This document shows positions 40,049-51,169 of a stretch of DNA of 64,000 nucleotides, piece after piece. Every line of letters begins with the position of its first letter. The first letter of the stretch is position 1. A program made the position numbers and the translations under genes. Source of the stretch: Begonia masoniana (taxonomy: Eukaryota; Streptophyta; Magnoliopsida; Cucurbitales; Begoniaceae); NCBI GenBank assembly GCA_022432975.1, contig CM039516.1, forward strand, positions 36,029,599-36,093,598, given 5' to 3'. Under the pieces are notes generated by a model. It was not told the DNA's origin. It ran no database searches and worked only from the letters and a program-made list of their open reading frames with translations.

Positions 40049-42988
40049 TCAGTACCTGAATAGTTCTGGATATTGTTCCATCATGTCCTGCTGGCGCTCC
40101 CAAGTTGTCTTCTCAATGTTCTGGTTATGCCATAAGACTTTTACCAGTGGAACTTCTTTGTTGCGTAATACCTTTACTGCATAATCTAAGATTTTTACTG
40201 GTTTCTCCTCATAAGTAAGAGTAGGAAGGACTTCAATGTTCTGTTGTTCCACAAGCTGTGATGAATCTCGTACACACTTCTTCAACATAGAAACATGAAA
40301 CACACTGTGTATCCCTTCCATAGAATTTGGTAGCTGCAACTGATAGGCTGCTCTCCCAACTCTCTTCAGAATAGTGAACAGTCCAATAAATCTGGGGTTC
40401 AACTTGCCTCTCTTTCCAAATCTCGCGACTCCTTTGAAAGGTGTCACCTTAAGGAAAACTTCATTACCAACATCAAATTCTAATTCTCTTCGTCTTTTGT
40501 CTGCATAGCATTTCTGCCGGCTTTGAGCTGTTAAGATTTTTTGTCGGATAAGAGCAATCTTCTCCACTGTCTGCTGCACAATGTCAGGACCAATCAGTTG
40601 TGCTTCTCCAACCTCATCCCAATATAATGGAGATCTGCACTTTCGTCCATATAATGCCTCGTATGGTGTCATGCCTATTGTTACTTGAAAACTGTTATTA
40701 TAAGAGAATTCAACCAATGGTAAATTCTTACTCCAAGAACCCTGAAATTCCAGTACACATGCACGAAGCATATCCTCCAATGTTTGGATAGTTCTCTCGG
40801 ATTGTCCATCAGTTTGAGGATGAAAGGCTGTGCTAAAACTAAGCTGTGTTCCCATAGCCTTGTGCAAACTTTTCCAAAACTTAGATGTAAATCTGGAGTC
40901 TCGGTCTGAAACTATGGTGTTTGGAACTCCATGCAGTCCAACAACTTCGTGCACATACAACTCAGCCAATTGATCCATCGAGTATGTTATCTTCATTGGT
41001 AGAAAGTGAGCTGATTTGTTTAAACGATCAACTATTACCCAAATTGCATCGTGACCTTTTGCTGTTCTAGGTAATCCTATAACAAAATCCATAGTTATTT
41101 GTTCCCATTTCCATTCGGGAACTGGTAAAGGTTGCAATGTTCCAGCAGGCCTCTGATGTTCAGCCTTGACTTGCTGGCAGACCAGACATGACTCCACGTA
41201 CTCCGCCACACTTCTCTTCATACCTGGCCATCAATAATGTTGCTTGAGATCTCTGTACATTTTCGTACCTCCAGGATGAACAGAAAGTCTGGAGGAATGT
41301 GCCTCAAATAAGATTTCTTTTCTAAGTTCTGTATCAGCCGGAACAAACCATCTATTTCGAAACTTGAGAATTCCATCAGCTGAGCAGTTGAAATCCGACT
41401 CGTCAGTAGAATCTATGCACAACTTATACTTATTGCATTCGGTGTCATTCATTTGAACTTCCTTTATTTTCTCCAAAATAGTTGGCCTCAAAGATATGGC
41501 CGAAAGCATAGCTGACACACTAGACAATGCCTCCAGGTTAAATCTTTGGAATTCTATCTCTAAAGCTATCGGTGTTTCTAGAATCAATGCAGAGATTGAA
41601 GGAGTCACTCTACTCAAAGCATCAGCCACTACATTCGCCTTTCCAGGGTGGTACTTAATCTCGAAATCATAATCTTTGACAAACTCTAGCCACCTACGTT
41701 GCCTTATATTCAATTCCTTTTGCTTAAAAATGTATTTCAGACTTTTATGATCCGAAAATATCTCACAGGTTTGTCCATACAGGTAGTGCCTCCAAATCTT
41801 TAATGCAAAAACCACAGCAGCTAATTTTAAGTCATGTGTAGGGTAATTCTTCTCATGCACTTTTAACTGCCTAGAAGCATAAACTATAACCTTTCCATCT
41901 TGCATCAAAACACAACCAAGTCCAACTTTGGATGCATCACAATATATGCTGAACTTACCATTAACGACAGGAAGGGTCAGAATTGGAGCATTGGTTAGTT
42001 TCAGCTTCAAGGTCTGGAAGCTGGATTCACATTTATCAGTCCAATTATACTTCACATTTTTCCTTGTTAATATGGTAAGGGGTGTGGCAATCTTTGAAAA
42101 TCCCTCGATGAATTTTCTATAATATCCTGCTAATCCAAGGAAACTTCGGATATCAGTGGCATTCTTCGGTTGGGGCCATTCCTTAACAGCTTGAACCTTG
42201 GCTGGATCAACAGATATCCCATCTCCAAATATCACATGACCAAGAAAGTGAACTCTGTTCAACCAAAACTCACACTTAGAAAATTTGGCATAAAGTTGGT
42301 GCTGCCTTAGCAACCCTAACACCAAGCTTAGGTGTCCTGCATGCTCCTCCTTAGTTTTAGAATAGATTAGAATGTCATCTATGAATACAATGACAAACTT
42401 GTCCAAATACTCGTGAAACACCCTATTCATAAGATCCATGAAGGCTGCTGGCGCATTTGTCAAACCAAAAGACATAACAAAAAACTCATAATGTCCATAC
42501 CTTGTGCGAAAGGCAGTCTTTGGGATATCTTCAGATTTAACCTTCAACTGGTAATAACCGGACCTAAGGTCAATTTTAGAGAAAACTCTTGCACCCTTGA
42601 GCTGATCAAATAAATCATCAATTCTCGACAGTGGATACTTGTTCTTGACAGTTAGCTTATTCAACTCTATATAGTCTATGCACATACGCATTGATCCATC
42701 TTTCTTTTTGACAAAAAGGACAGGTGCACCCCATAGTGAAAAGCTAGGGCGTATGAACCCCTTCTCCAACAAATCCTCTAACTGTTTCTTCAATTCTTTA
42801 AGTTCTGTTGGTGCTAGTCTATATGGATTTTTAGACACAGGCTCGGCGTCGGGGTAAACATCTACCACAAACTCAATTTCCCTATCTGGTGGCAAGCCAG
42901 GAAGGTCATCTAGAAATACTTCTGGAAAATCTTGGACAACTAAAACATTTTTGGGGCTTGATTCTTCTACTAGCTGCATGTCTAAGAC
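40049..42988 (-). pseudogene. Tekay-like pol: reverse transcriptase, RNase H, integrase, chromodomain-like tail
   Basis: From the TRIM edge at 42988 leftward. Reverse transcriptase has [26 protein letters not shown] and the catalytic [10 protein letters not shown]. RNase H has [14 protein letters not shown]. The zinc region has [15 protein letters not shown] and [11 protein letters not shown]. The integrase core has [19 protein letters not shown] and [12 protein letters not shown], giving Asp-Asp-Glu. The tail resembles the clade's chromodomain. The only in-frame lesion here is TGA at 41233-41231, where a Trp is expected between HY and WPG. The N-terminal link to protease is interrupted by the Cassandra element. 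An apparent Met start at 43102 lies inside the TRIM and is accidental. Confidence 0.9.
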
Positions 42989-43065
42989 TGTAACGACCCC
43001 TGTTCCCAGCAAGATATTGTCCGCTCTGGGGATTGGGCCGCAGCCCAATATCCTCCCCTCACGGC

Positions 43066-43161
43066 TTTGTTTGGCGAGAGCACTTCCCAGAAGGTCACCC
43101 AACTTGGAATTACTCTCGCCGAAGCCCTCTTAACTTCGGAGTTCTTATGGGATCCGTCGTC
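43066..43161 (-). other. 5S-rRNA-like segment in left Cassandra LTR
   Basis: The minus strand reads GGATCCCATAAGAACTCCG, AAGTTAAG, GGCGAGAGTAATTCC and GGGTGACCTTCTGGGAAG. This aligns along its length with plant 5S rRNA from the GGATCCCATCAGAAC region to the CTGGGAAGT end, including the internal RNA polymerase III control regions. The first 30 or so bases of 5S are poorly kept. It is a retroelement domain, not a working rRNA gene. Confidence 0.88.
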
Positions 43162-43547
43162 AATTGAGCTCCAAAACGCGTCTTGCTATCTTGGGAGGGA
43201 TCTCTTACATATGTTTCATTTCCAAGTACTTCCCCAAGCGATGTGGGTTCGTAACGGCCCCTCCTTCAACGGAGAAACCCTCCAGCCCAGGTCAGCCCCA
43301 GGATCTGCGGAGCTTTACCCACCTCCGGCCCAGGTCAGCCCCAAGATCCGCAGAGAATGGGTGGTCCCTTATCAGTGCGTTGAAAGACGGGTCGTCACAA
43401 TCACCCCCCCTCGGGGGCCCAACGTCCTCGTTGGCCACATTTCCGGTTGGGTACAGGCTCTGATACAATTTGTAACGACCCCTTTTCCCAGCAAGATATT
43501 GTCCGCTCTGGGGATTGGGCCGCAGCCCAATATCCTCCCCTCACGGC

Positions 43548-43643
43548 TTTGTTTGGCGAGAGCACTTCCCAGAAGGTCACCCAACCTGGAATTACTCTCG
43601 CCGAAGCCCTCTTAACTTCGGAGTTCTTATGGGATCCGTCGTC
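43548..43643 (-). other. 5S-rRNA-like segment in right Cassandra LTR
   Basis: Second LTR copy of the same 5S-like domain. It differs from the left copy at one visible base (CAACCTGG against CAACTTGG on the plus strand). Confidence 0.88.
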
Positions 43644-43947
43644 AATTGAGCTCCAAAACGCGTCTTGCTATCTTGGGAGGGATCTCTTACATATGTTTCA
43701 TTTCCATGTACTTCCCCAAGCGATGTGGGTTTGTAACGGCCCCTCCTTCAACGGAGAAACCCTCCGGCCCAGGTCAGCCCCAGGATCCGCGGAGAGTGGG
43801 TGGTCCCTTATCAGTGCGTTGAAAGACGGGTCGTCACAAAGACATTGGCCAAAAAGCACAAATACTCTCTGCATGGGGAGGGTCTACAATCGGCAGAAGT
43901 CATCACAGTCATTTCCTTACTCCTCTTCAGAGCTTGGAAGGTATAAT

Positions 43948-45387
43948 TCAAACCACTAGGGGTTGAAAACTAACAATTCCAGCCCTACAATCTATTGTGG
44001 CATAATGCTTAAATAACCAATCCATTCCTAGGATCACATCAAATCTCATTATGTCCATAACAATGAGATCAGCAGGCAAATTCATGTTCCCTACTAACAC
44101 CACACTATCAGGCATCATTTGATTGGAGTGCATGTGCTCACTTGAAGGTAATGCTACATTAAACACATGCTCAGAAGGAGTAAACCGTACATCTAACTTA
44201 TTCGCAAATGCAGAGGCTATAAAAGAATGAGTTGCACCTGAATCTATCAAAGTAAAAGCAGGTATAGAGTTAATCAATATAGTACCTGACACTACAGCAG
44301 GCTGGTCCTCATCACCAGACTCCATCATGGAGAATATTCTTGGCTTAATCCTGGCAGGGCCACCCTTCAAAGCTGGCCAATCTCTGTTGGTATGGCCAAC
44401 CTTGTTGCAATGGAAACATCGAACGACCCGGGGCTTTGGGCAATCCTTGTACAAGTGTCCAACCTCTTCGCAGTTGAAGCACTTACCCGATCCAAATCTA
44501 CACTCGCCCTGGTGATTCTTCAAACACTTTGGGCACTGAGGGAACGTCTTGGTGTCTGGTACCTTCTTTCCTATCCCTTGGCTGTGCTGGCCTTCATTGG
44601 ACCTCTTCACTCCTCTCTGCGGCGGTGGTTGAACAAACTTTCTCGGGGTTTCCTTTAGTCCAGCACATTTCAATTCAGCTTCTTCCACCTCCAATGCTGT
44701 GGACACAACATCACTGAAGGGCAAACCTTTATAACTCGAAAACTTGACCCCTCTGTACATTTCTGGTTTCAGTCCATTCATGAATTTAAACACCTTATCT
44801 TCATTTCGGTGAACAAGATGTCCAGCGAACCTGGACAGAGACTCGAATTGTCTAACGTATTCTGCCACAGACCCTATCTGCTTCAAGTTCAAAAACTCTA
44901 CCTTCTTTGCTGCCTGGATTGTGTTATTAAAATATTTCTAATAGAAGGTGTCCTTGAACTGCGACCAAGACATCGCTGAGACATTGGTGGTGGTCTCGAT
45001 TATCTCCCACCAAAGTTGAGCATCACTAGCAAAATGGAACGTGGCCAACGTGACTTTGTCTCCTTCACCAACATTGGCACACCTGAACATACTCTCAATT
45101 TTCCTAAGCCACTCCTCAGCGACAATCATATTGGATGACTTTCCATCAAATGTGGGTGGCTGAAGTCTTCTGAATCGGTCTCCTGAATGCTCATTGCTAG
45201 AACCTGAGTTGGCACTCCTCTGTACCTCTCGGTTCAGTAACACCCCCAACTGATCGGACTGCTGTCGCACTAAGTCTGTTTGTTGACGTACCAAGTCTGT
45301 TAGTTGTCTAATAACACTAGGTTCCTCCTCACTCCTCAAGTTTGGTATTTCCCTCGGTATCCTAGGTCTTCATGGGCGTCTGGCCAT
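43948..45387 (-). pseudogene. Tekay-like gag and protease
   Basis: Starts MARRP at 45387, then TGA at codon 6 (45372-45370). It reopens through a glutamine-rich RQQTDLVRQQSDQLG, the gag core (EEWLRKIESMFRCAN), a TAG at 44940-44938 where Glu is likely, then VAEYVRQFESLSRFAGHLV. One good zinc knuckle (CFNCEEVGHLYKDC) is followed by a second whose last Cys is Trp (CFHCNKVGHTNRDW). Protease shows FTLIDSGATHSFIA and DVILGMDWL, with its active-site D-S-G intact. A stop at 43950-43948 plus a one-base shift breaks the link to pol, which would otherwise continue to the TRIM edge at 43843. Confidence 0.88.
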
Positions 45388-45526
45388 TAAACTGACTTCC
45401 TGTACAAGGTTAACTATGTTTATAAATATCTAATTACTGAGGCTAACATAAACACTTACAGTTGTTGGAGTACTTCCATGCGACGATTGGCACTGATGAG
45501 TAATCGTTTGAACGGTTTAACTGAAT

Positions 45527-45539
45527 GTCTCTGATACCA
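45527..45539 (-). other. Primer-binding site of the Tekay-like element
   Basis: The minus strand reads TGGTATCAGAGAC three bases inside the 5' LTR. It complements the 3' end of initiator methionine tRNA. Confidence 0.85.
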
Positions 45540-45542
45540 CAC

Positions 45543-47721
45543 TGTAACGCCCCCAGTTATCTGAACCCGGTTCGTCCCACAATGCCCGTACATGACTAAA
45601 AATTTCAACTGTATTTTTTTTTAAAAAACTTGCAGCGGAAATCATTTAAGCAAAAATAGAATTAGACAAAGTCATAAAAACAATGTTAACATAATCGTTG
45701 GAAATATTAAGAAGTAATCGGCCAATAGGAAATATAAGTTTAAATTGAAATAATTGAGGTGTCACAGAGGTCAAACGGATCTGCTGATTTATAAAGTCAA
45801 CGGAAGGAGCAGAAACAGAAAATAGAAGGCTTCTACCGATGACGTCAGCCAAATGAAAAACAAAGGACATCTCTCGGTAGACTGTATCTACCGGTGACTA
45901 AACGACAAAATACACTCTACATCTTCCGATGACGTCAGCCAGATGATTTCCTTCATCCGATCGACTTTGTTCTATATCCACTGGTGACTAAACGACAAGA
46001 GTCCTCCTACACCTACCGATGACGTCAGCACGCATCTGCTTATGAGTTTACTGAGACATCATCTGATAGACTTAAACCTACACCTTCCGGTTGAGTAGAC
46101 TGCTTACGCCGATCACTAATCGACAAAATCTCTACTTATATCTTCCGATAGGCACATAACTATAACCCGACATCTACCGATAGACTTCATCTACCGATAG
46201 TGAACAAAACAACATCTTCCGATAAAACAAGCTACATATACCGATCACTAAACGACATATTTCGTTCTATATCATCCGATGACTTCAACTGAAGACATCT
46301 TCCGATAGACAACAGAACAATAACTCAACCTCTACCGATAGACTTCATCTAACGATAGAGAACAGAACCACATCTCATCTACTCCTTGGTATACCAACAC
46401 GACTCTAACTACAGAAAAGAATTTACTCACTTCACTGAAACCATTCAAAAACATTTCAAACCATTACAATACTAAAAATCCAGTGAGTGCCAACATTAAA
46501 TTCCAACAGAATACTATTAACAGGAAATCTCGAAATTGTATTCAAAACATTGAAATCACTACTGTCATGAAAACTCAATATACTTAAATTGAAACACTGT
46601 CAACTAAACTTTCACACCAACAGACATCAGTTAATCTGCCTCATCAGTATACCAGTTCGAGACAGAGAAGTGCTCCTCCAACCCCATCTATTTGTCAGTA
46701 AACTCAGGGAATTCACCTGCAGTATCCTCAACACCTACATCACAAAACTCATCTATTAGCCTAATGCTAAGTAAGTAAAGCAAATAATGAAATGATATGC
46801 TGAAACTTAAATCCTGAATATGCAGTTTCTACTTTCTCATCTCAGTTGTACATCGTTTGTTTACTGATCAGATCCCTTGATTCCCTTGGGAGTGGGATCA
46901 ATTCTCCCAATGTCATACATCCTCTTCATCAGTTAAGGGGTGGAAGTCCCTTAATAGCTGTTCTGATCCCTCAGTTCCCTTGGGAGTGGGATCAGTTCTC
47001 CCAATGTCATAAATCCTTTTCATCAGTTAAGTGGTGGATTAGTTCCCTTAACTGCCAATGCATTTCAATCTGTACTTGTCTTTCCATAATGATGCATGAA
47101 AGTTCATTTTCGTATTCTTTCAAAAACATGATGCATAACATACAGAAAATACTCAAACATACATAAACTTACTGTTTTGTGATGTAGGCCCGAGGGCACA
47201 CACAATACTTCACTTACCTGGCTTCACCGAGAAGTTCCTGGTGGTAGGATATTCCAAGAGCTGGCTCACCTAAAACATAAGCACAGCATTACTAAACTTC
47301 ATTCAAAACATTAGGAAATCTAAAGGGCTAGTTCTAAGGGTTCTGTTCCTCGCCACTCCCTATTCATCGCTAAGCCCCAAATCCCATCCCTCACTCTCTG
47401 TACTTCCAAAATGCACACATAGCCATCCACCAGTTATCTAGACACTAAAAACAGCAAGTAATCGAATCAAAACTCACCTTGGTTGGAGGGGAATCGCCTA
47501 GGGGGATTCTATCGAGCTGAGAGGTAAAAAGAAATGAAACAGTGGCGGCTACTCACACTGGACTCTTCCTTAAATACGTTATCCACTATGTAAAAATTTT
47601 AATTACCATAATGCCCTCGCCTGAACATTTATTAACCTAATCAATAACTCCCCCAACCCTTCTCTAAAGGTACATCATAAATAATAAATTAAATTTTGGT
47701 TCAATGGAACCGGGTGCTATA
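45543..47721 (-). repeat. 5' LTR of the Tekay-like element, 2.18 kb
   Basis: Starts TGTAACGCCCCCAG and ends GGGTGCTATA, where the partner ends GCTACA, so the terminal CA reads TA. It carries one copy of each block, with no tandem array, and so preserves the original LTR length. The CCGATAG and GACGTCAGCC words cluster in its left half and the 97-bp module is doubled near 46870-47060. Confidence 0.92.
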
Positions 47722-48189
47722 TAAGTACATAAACCAATGTACCTAAACATATATGAATCTCAACTCTCTAGATGACTCCTTACAAATACATGGACTTTAA
47801 CAAAACTATATTAAAAACATACATTAACTAAAATATATTATTTGAATTAAGCTTATATTTTTAAAAGAAATGTCCCCAACATTTCCAAAAGAAAGCCGAA
47901 GAGGAACAACTCTCCTACAAGAAACCTGAAGACGAGTTGGGCTGAGTGGCACCTTTAGATACTTAGCCGTTATGTTTCTATACGATGGATGCTTTTATAT
48001 AGAATAACAAAAGTTGATGGGAAGTTAAAACAACAATGGTAATTTGGCTAAAACTTCTTCATTCTTCCTTATTTACTCTATAAGGATGGAATGAAGTTTC
48101 TTTTTCAGAAATGAAGACAATGATTTGCTTGTCTACGATTTTCTTTACGAACAATTCATGGGATTGACTTGTGAAAACTTGGTATGAGA

Positions 48190-49560
48190 GTGGTGCAGTC
48201 TGAATCAAGATGGAAACTGATGTGCCAAGGGGCACGGTCACACGACCCCGAACAAAACCTTTTTCTAATTTGTTTGCTCGTGTTGTAGGTAATATTCATG
48301 GAGATGTAAAGGGCCTAGATGCCAACAAACTAACTAAGGGAGAATTCTCTAAGATGATGAAGCATGAGTCCATTGCAAGGGGAAATAAACATTGGGAATA
48401 AAGAGGAAAGGACCGACTTCAGAGCACCAAGGAGCACCCGACGTGTGAAGCACTTAAAGAGGTCAACTTCCATCATTTCATCCTTGAAGAAGTGATGAAC
48501 AATGAGGCACAAGATTTGTAGAAGCCAAACCACCTTGAAAGCAGAAGAGCATCCCTCGACTACCTCAAGTTGAATGGGGAATGTTTCTTCCCTTTTGGCA
48601 ATTAGTGTAACCGAGCATTACCTTTTTATTTCCTTTTTAGCACCTTAGTTTATTTTCTTGTTTTGTTGTATGCATAGCTGAACATATTTTGGTGGGAGAG
48701 TGTTCTACAATTTGAATGGAAGAAGGGACCACATGATGTGGCATCTAGATCATGGGAGAGAGAAAGGAGTGTATCTTTTGTACTCGACCAATGAGGTGGT
48801 CAAGTACCTCCCCCTTCTAGAGCCTTCTTTCTCTTCTAGATGAGTTGAACCCTAAATGTAATTGGAGAGATGTATTTAACCTCCTCTTAGCTGCTTAGCA
48901 GCCAACTTTTGATGAATGAATAGCTGAAGCATTTGCTTTCCAAAAAGTAAAGCTCTTGGAGCCTCAAAACCATTTCTCACCAGTGAGTCACATCTTCGCG
49001 GTATTGGTGCATATTGTCTTCCATTTTGTGAGTATTTTGGAAGCTCTCATTGTTGCCCTTTCCTCTGCCTCTCCTTGAAGGCAAGAGTCACAAAACTCTC
49101 ACTCATTGCAAGTTGGAGAGTTTTTCATCAAGAAGAACCACAAACTTGAGAGATGCACACTTATAAACTCCTCGAACCAGCAAGCACACTTCCTTATGAA
49201 TCAACCTTTGAAATTTTCAAGGTATCTTGTCCACATCCCTAGTAAGTTCAATTTAAAATTTCAAGTCATTTGAAGTTGTATTGAGAAAGTTGTGCATTTG
49301 GGAATTTGAGTCATTCTCGGCCACTAGCAGATTCCATCCGAGCAGTTTTTGTGTTTTTTTTGTGCATAACTTTTTATCCACATCGAATTGGATTCTGAAA
49401 TTTTAGGAGCATTTCATAAATATTTTTAGCAAGACACTGTAAATGTTAAGAGTATTTGGATTTATTTTGAAGAAATTACTTTGCCTGGACTTTGGGGTAT
49501 TCTGAACAGAATTGTTGTTGTTGCTTGTTGCTTGCCTCTTGTTTGTAGGTTGAAGCCTAT
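48190..49560 (+). mobile_element. Remnant of a plus-strand gypsy-like element with LTR
   Basis: A 63-codon frame at 48210-48401 carries GTVTRPRTKPFSNLF, a phrase typical of the region between pol and the 3' LTR in some plant gypsy elements. A purine tract near 48695 (GGTGGGAGAG) precedes TGTTCTACAATTTG, the proposed LTR start. This LTR shares several phrases with the copy at 33640-34480. The end is not defined and no target duplication was found. Confidence 0.45.
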
Positions 49561-50168
49561 CAGAAACTCTACATTTGATGTTGATCTATTTTTAGTCTTG
49601 CATAAATTCTACCAATTAGTTTAGTTGTTTGCGTTACTTGAGGACAAACATTGACTTAAGTTTGAGGGTGCTATAACTTTATTTAATAGAGTTATTTGGA
49701 TATAATTTTACATGAAAATGGGAAATTAATTGATATTTATTTTATCTTTTTTATATAGAAAATAACAATTTTGCCACAAAGTTGCTAGAATTTGACTGTA
49801 ATAATTATATTCCATGAATTTAGATGTTTTTTTATATCTTTATGAAGATTTGGAATAGATTTTAATGATTTAATTTAATTTTGCAAAAAGCAAGATTAAA
49901 TCTCCAAGCTCATAGGAAAATTGGAGAAGAAAGATTTAGATAAGTTTCTAAAATAGATTTCAAGAAGATTCATGGGGCAACTTAACATGCAAGGATAATC
50001 AAATTAGGAATGTTCCTAATCTTTGAGAAGATTACCAAATTCAAATCTCGGAAGCTATCTAGAAGGAAGTCAACACTTGCCCTTAGTAATACTGCTACTT
50101 GAATCCAGTTTAAGGGTCTTCTTTTCCATTCAAAGTTTTATTTGTGTTTAGATTTTCAATACGTAGAT
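49561..50168 (+). other. Further LTR-like debris
   Basis: At 49637-49668 the phrase CTTGAGGACAAAC...AAGTTTGAGGGTG resembles the end of a gypsy internal region and its purine tract. What follows is A+T-rich and may be LTR sequence cut off near 50165, where a minus-strand gag fragment begins. No boundaries are provable. Confidence 0.35.
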
Positions 50169-50405
50169 CTAGGAGAGTTCTTTACGGTTGGAGAAGAGAG
50201 AAATAGTGCTACAACAAGGAGTCTCAACAATTGAAAGTGAGGAGGATATTTGCTTATTCATTTGCTTTTCTTCTACTTCGAACCATGTTTTCTTATTTTG
50301 GTCCGGTATGTCTTGCAGATACCGTATTTCTTCTTCCAACTCGACGAGGCACTCGAGTTGATCCGATGGTGCACTAGGCCTTTCCATTGTACTCTTCTTC
50401 GGCAT
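50169..50405 (-). pseudogene. Gag N-terminal fragment of a second chromovirus
   Basis: 78 codons starting MPKKSTMERPSAPSDQ, then LVELEEEIRYLQDIPDQNKK, an amphipathic start typical of gag in this kind of element. It starts 28 bases from the primer-binding site at 50433-50445 and so is correctly placed after an LTR. The frame is cut off at about 50169, with no more of the element to the left. Confidence 0.55.
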
Positions 50406-50447
50406 ACTTTCTCACGATTTTGAGCCAACCTAGGCTCTGATACCAAC

Positions 50448-50908
50448 TGTCACGGTCATACTTTCAAGGGGCTTACGAGACCGTGCGGCACCCAATATCA
50501 CACTTGTACTGGGTCAGCCAACAAGCATGCCAATGGCACCGAGCACCCACTTCGTTAGAGCGAGTTTGTGTCTAACGAGTAAGCAACGAGAGAGCGAGAT
50601 TAATCGAAAGCAGCATCATTGAGCATAGTGTGCATAAAGAGGGTGTATATAAAAAGCTTGTTTATTGAATAGCAGCAAATTACATCAGTGGGTAGGGGGG
50701 TCTACGTGCAGTCATACCTCTCCCCCTAAAGAGCAATCTGGACCATCTTCACTACAGCAGTAGTATACATGCTATAGTGGCGAGTAGTCACTCTTGCCAA
50801 AAATAGAAAGAAAAAGAGTACAACAGAATTACTTAAAAAGGAAATGAATCTAACTAACAGCAAGGGCGGCCATAGGCAACATGCCTTGGACAAGTCCGAA
50901 CCTTGACA
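50448..50908 (-). mobile_element. LTR (461 bp) shared by two partial elements
   Basis: Starts TGTCACGGTCATAC and ends GAACCTTGACA. To its left is a primer-binding site (minus TGGTATCAGAGCC, 50433-50445) and gag start, as for a 5' LTR. To its right is a polypurine tract (minus AAATAGGGGAGAA, 50909-50921) and the end of an integrase region, as for a 3' LTR. Both interpretations hold at once, which points to a recombined LTR-internal-LTR array. Confidence 0.75.
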
Positions 50909-51169
50909 TTCTCCCCTATTTGAACTGTTGATGTCTTCGTCAACTCTACTTCTTCTTGAATTCCTCGATCATCTGTGATGAGTTCTCCAAGTCTTTTTGC
51001 TTTCTCCCAAGATACTTCATCGTCTCTTGGTCCTTTCTACCTGATGAGGTATTCCTGGTACTTTCGTCGGCTTGTTTTGAGGCTTCGATCTGCCAGAATT
51101 TCTTCGATTTCTTTCTTCTTCTGGTTGCTGATGGAGATATGCGAAAACTTCTTCGACTTCTTTCTTCTT

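Larger units (their letters stand above)
42989..43838 (-). mobile_element. Cassandra-type TRIM retrotransposon, 850 bp
   Basis: LTRs are 42989-43399 (411 bp) and 43471-43838 (368 bp), both TGTAACGACC...GGTCGTCACA, around a 71-bp internal region. Target duplication AAGAC is at 42984-42988 and 43839-43843. The primer-binding site (minus TTGTATCAGAGCC) is at 43456-43468 and the purine tract GAGGGGGGGGTGAT at 43400-43412, so the element runs right to left. The LTRs contain 5S-rRNA-like sequence, the hallmark of Cassandra. The left LTR has an extra block of about 43 bp with a repeated CAGGTCAGCCCCA(G/A)GATC word. It encodes no protein and depends on other elements for mobility. Confidence 0.93.
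36672..47721 (-). mobile_element. Tekay/Del-like Ty3/gypsy chromovirus, 11.05 kb
   Basis: A complete structure on the minus strand. LTRs are at 36672-40013 (3') and 45543-47721 (5'). Target duplication TAAGT is at 36667-36671 and 47722-47726. The primer-binding site TGGTATCAGAGAC is at 45527-45539 and the polypurine tract AAGGAGGGTAGAT at 40014-40026. gag, protease, reverse transcriptase, RNase H and integrase are all recognisable. The C-terminal [20 protein letters not shown] resembles the chromodomain-like tail of the Tekay/Del clade. It is mostly open but disabled by stops, a frameshift and a TRIM insertion. Confidence 0.9.
36442..47881 (-). mobile_element. 5' LTR of the Copia element, split by the Tekay insertion
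   Basis: The left part 36442-36671 starts TGTTGGAATGAGG and the right part 47727-47881 ends GTCCCCAACA, an inverted terminal pair expected of an LTR. Joined across the insertion it measures about 385 bp. The primer-binding site lies directly to its left. The opposite Copia LTR was not found, so this element was already truncated or was cut later. Confidence 0.75.

Noticed and set aside
43066..43643. Working 5S rRNA genes
   Set aside because: The 5S-like segments are incomplete at the 5' side, sit inside LTRs with a PBS and purine tract, and are duplicated as LTR parts.
43067..43959. Plus-strand proteins of 170-182 codons and a minus-strand Met start at 43102 and 43584
   Set aside because: They lie in the Cassandra LTR and 5S-like sequence, repeat in both LTRs, and resemble no protein. 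The true pol frame enters at the TRIM edge.
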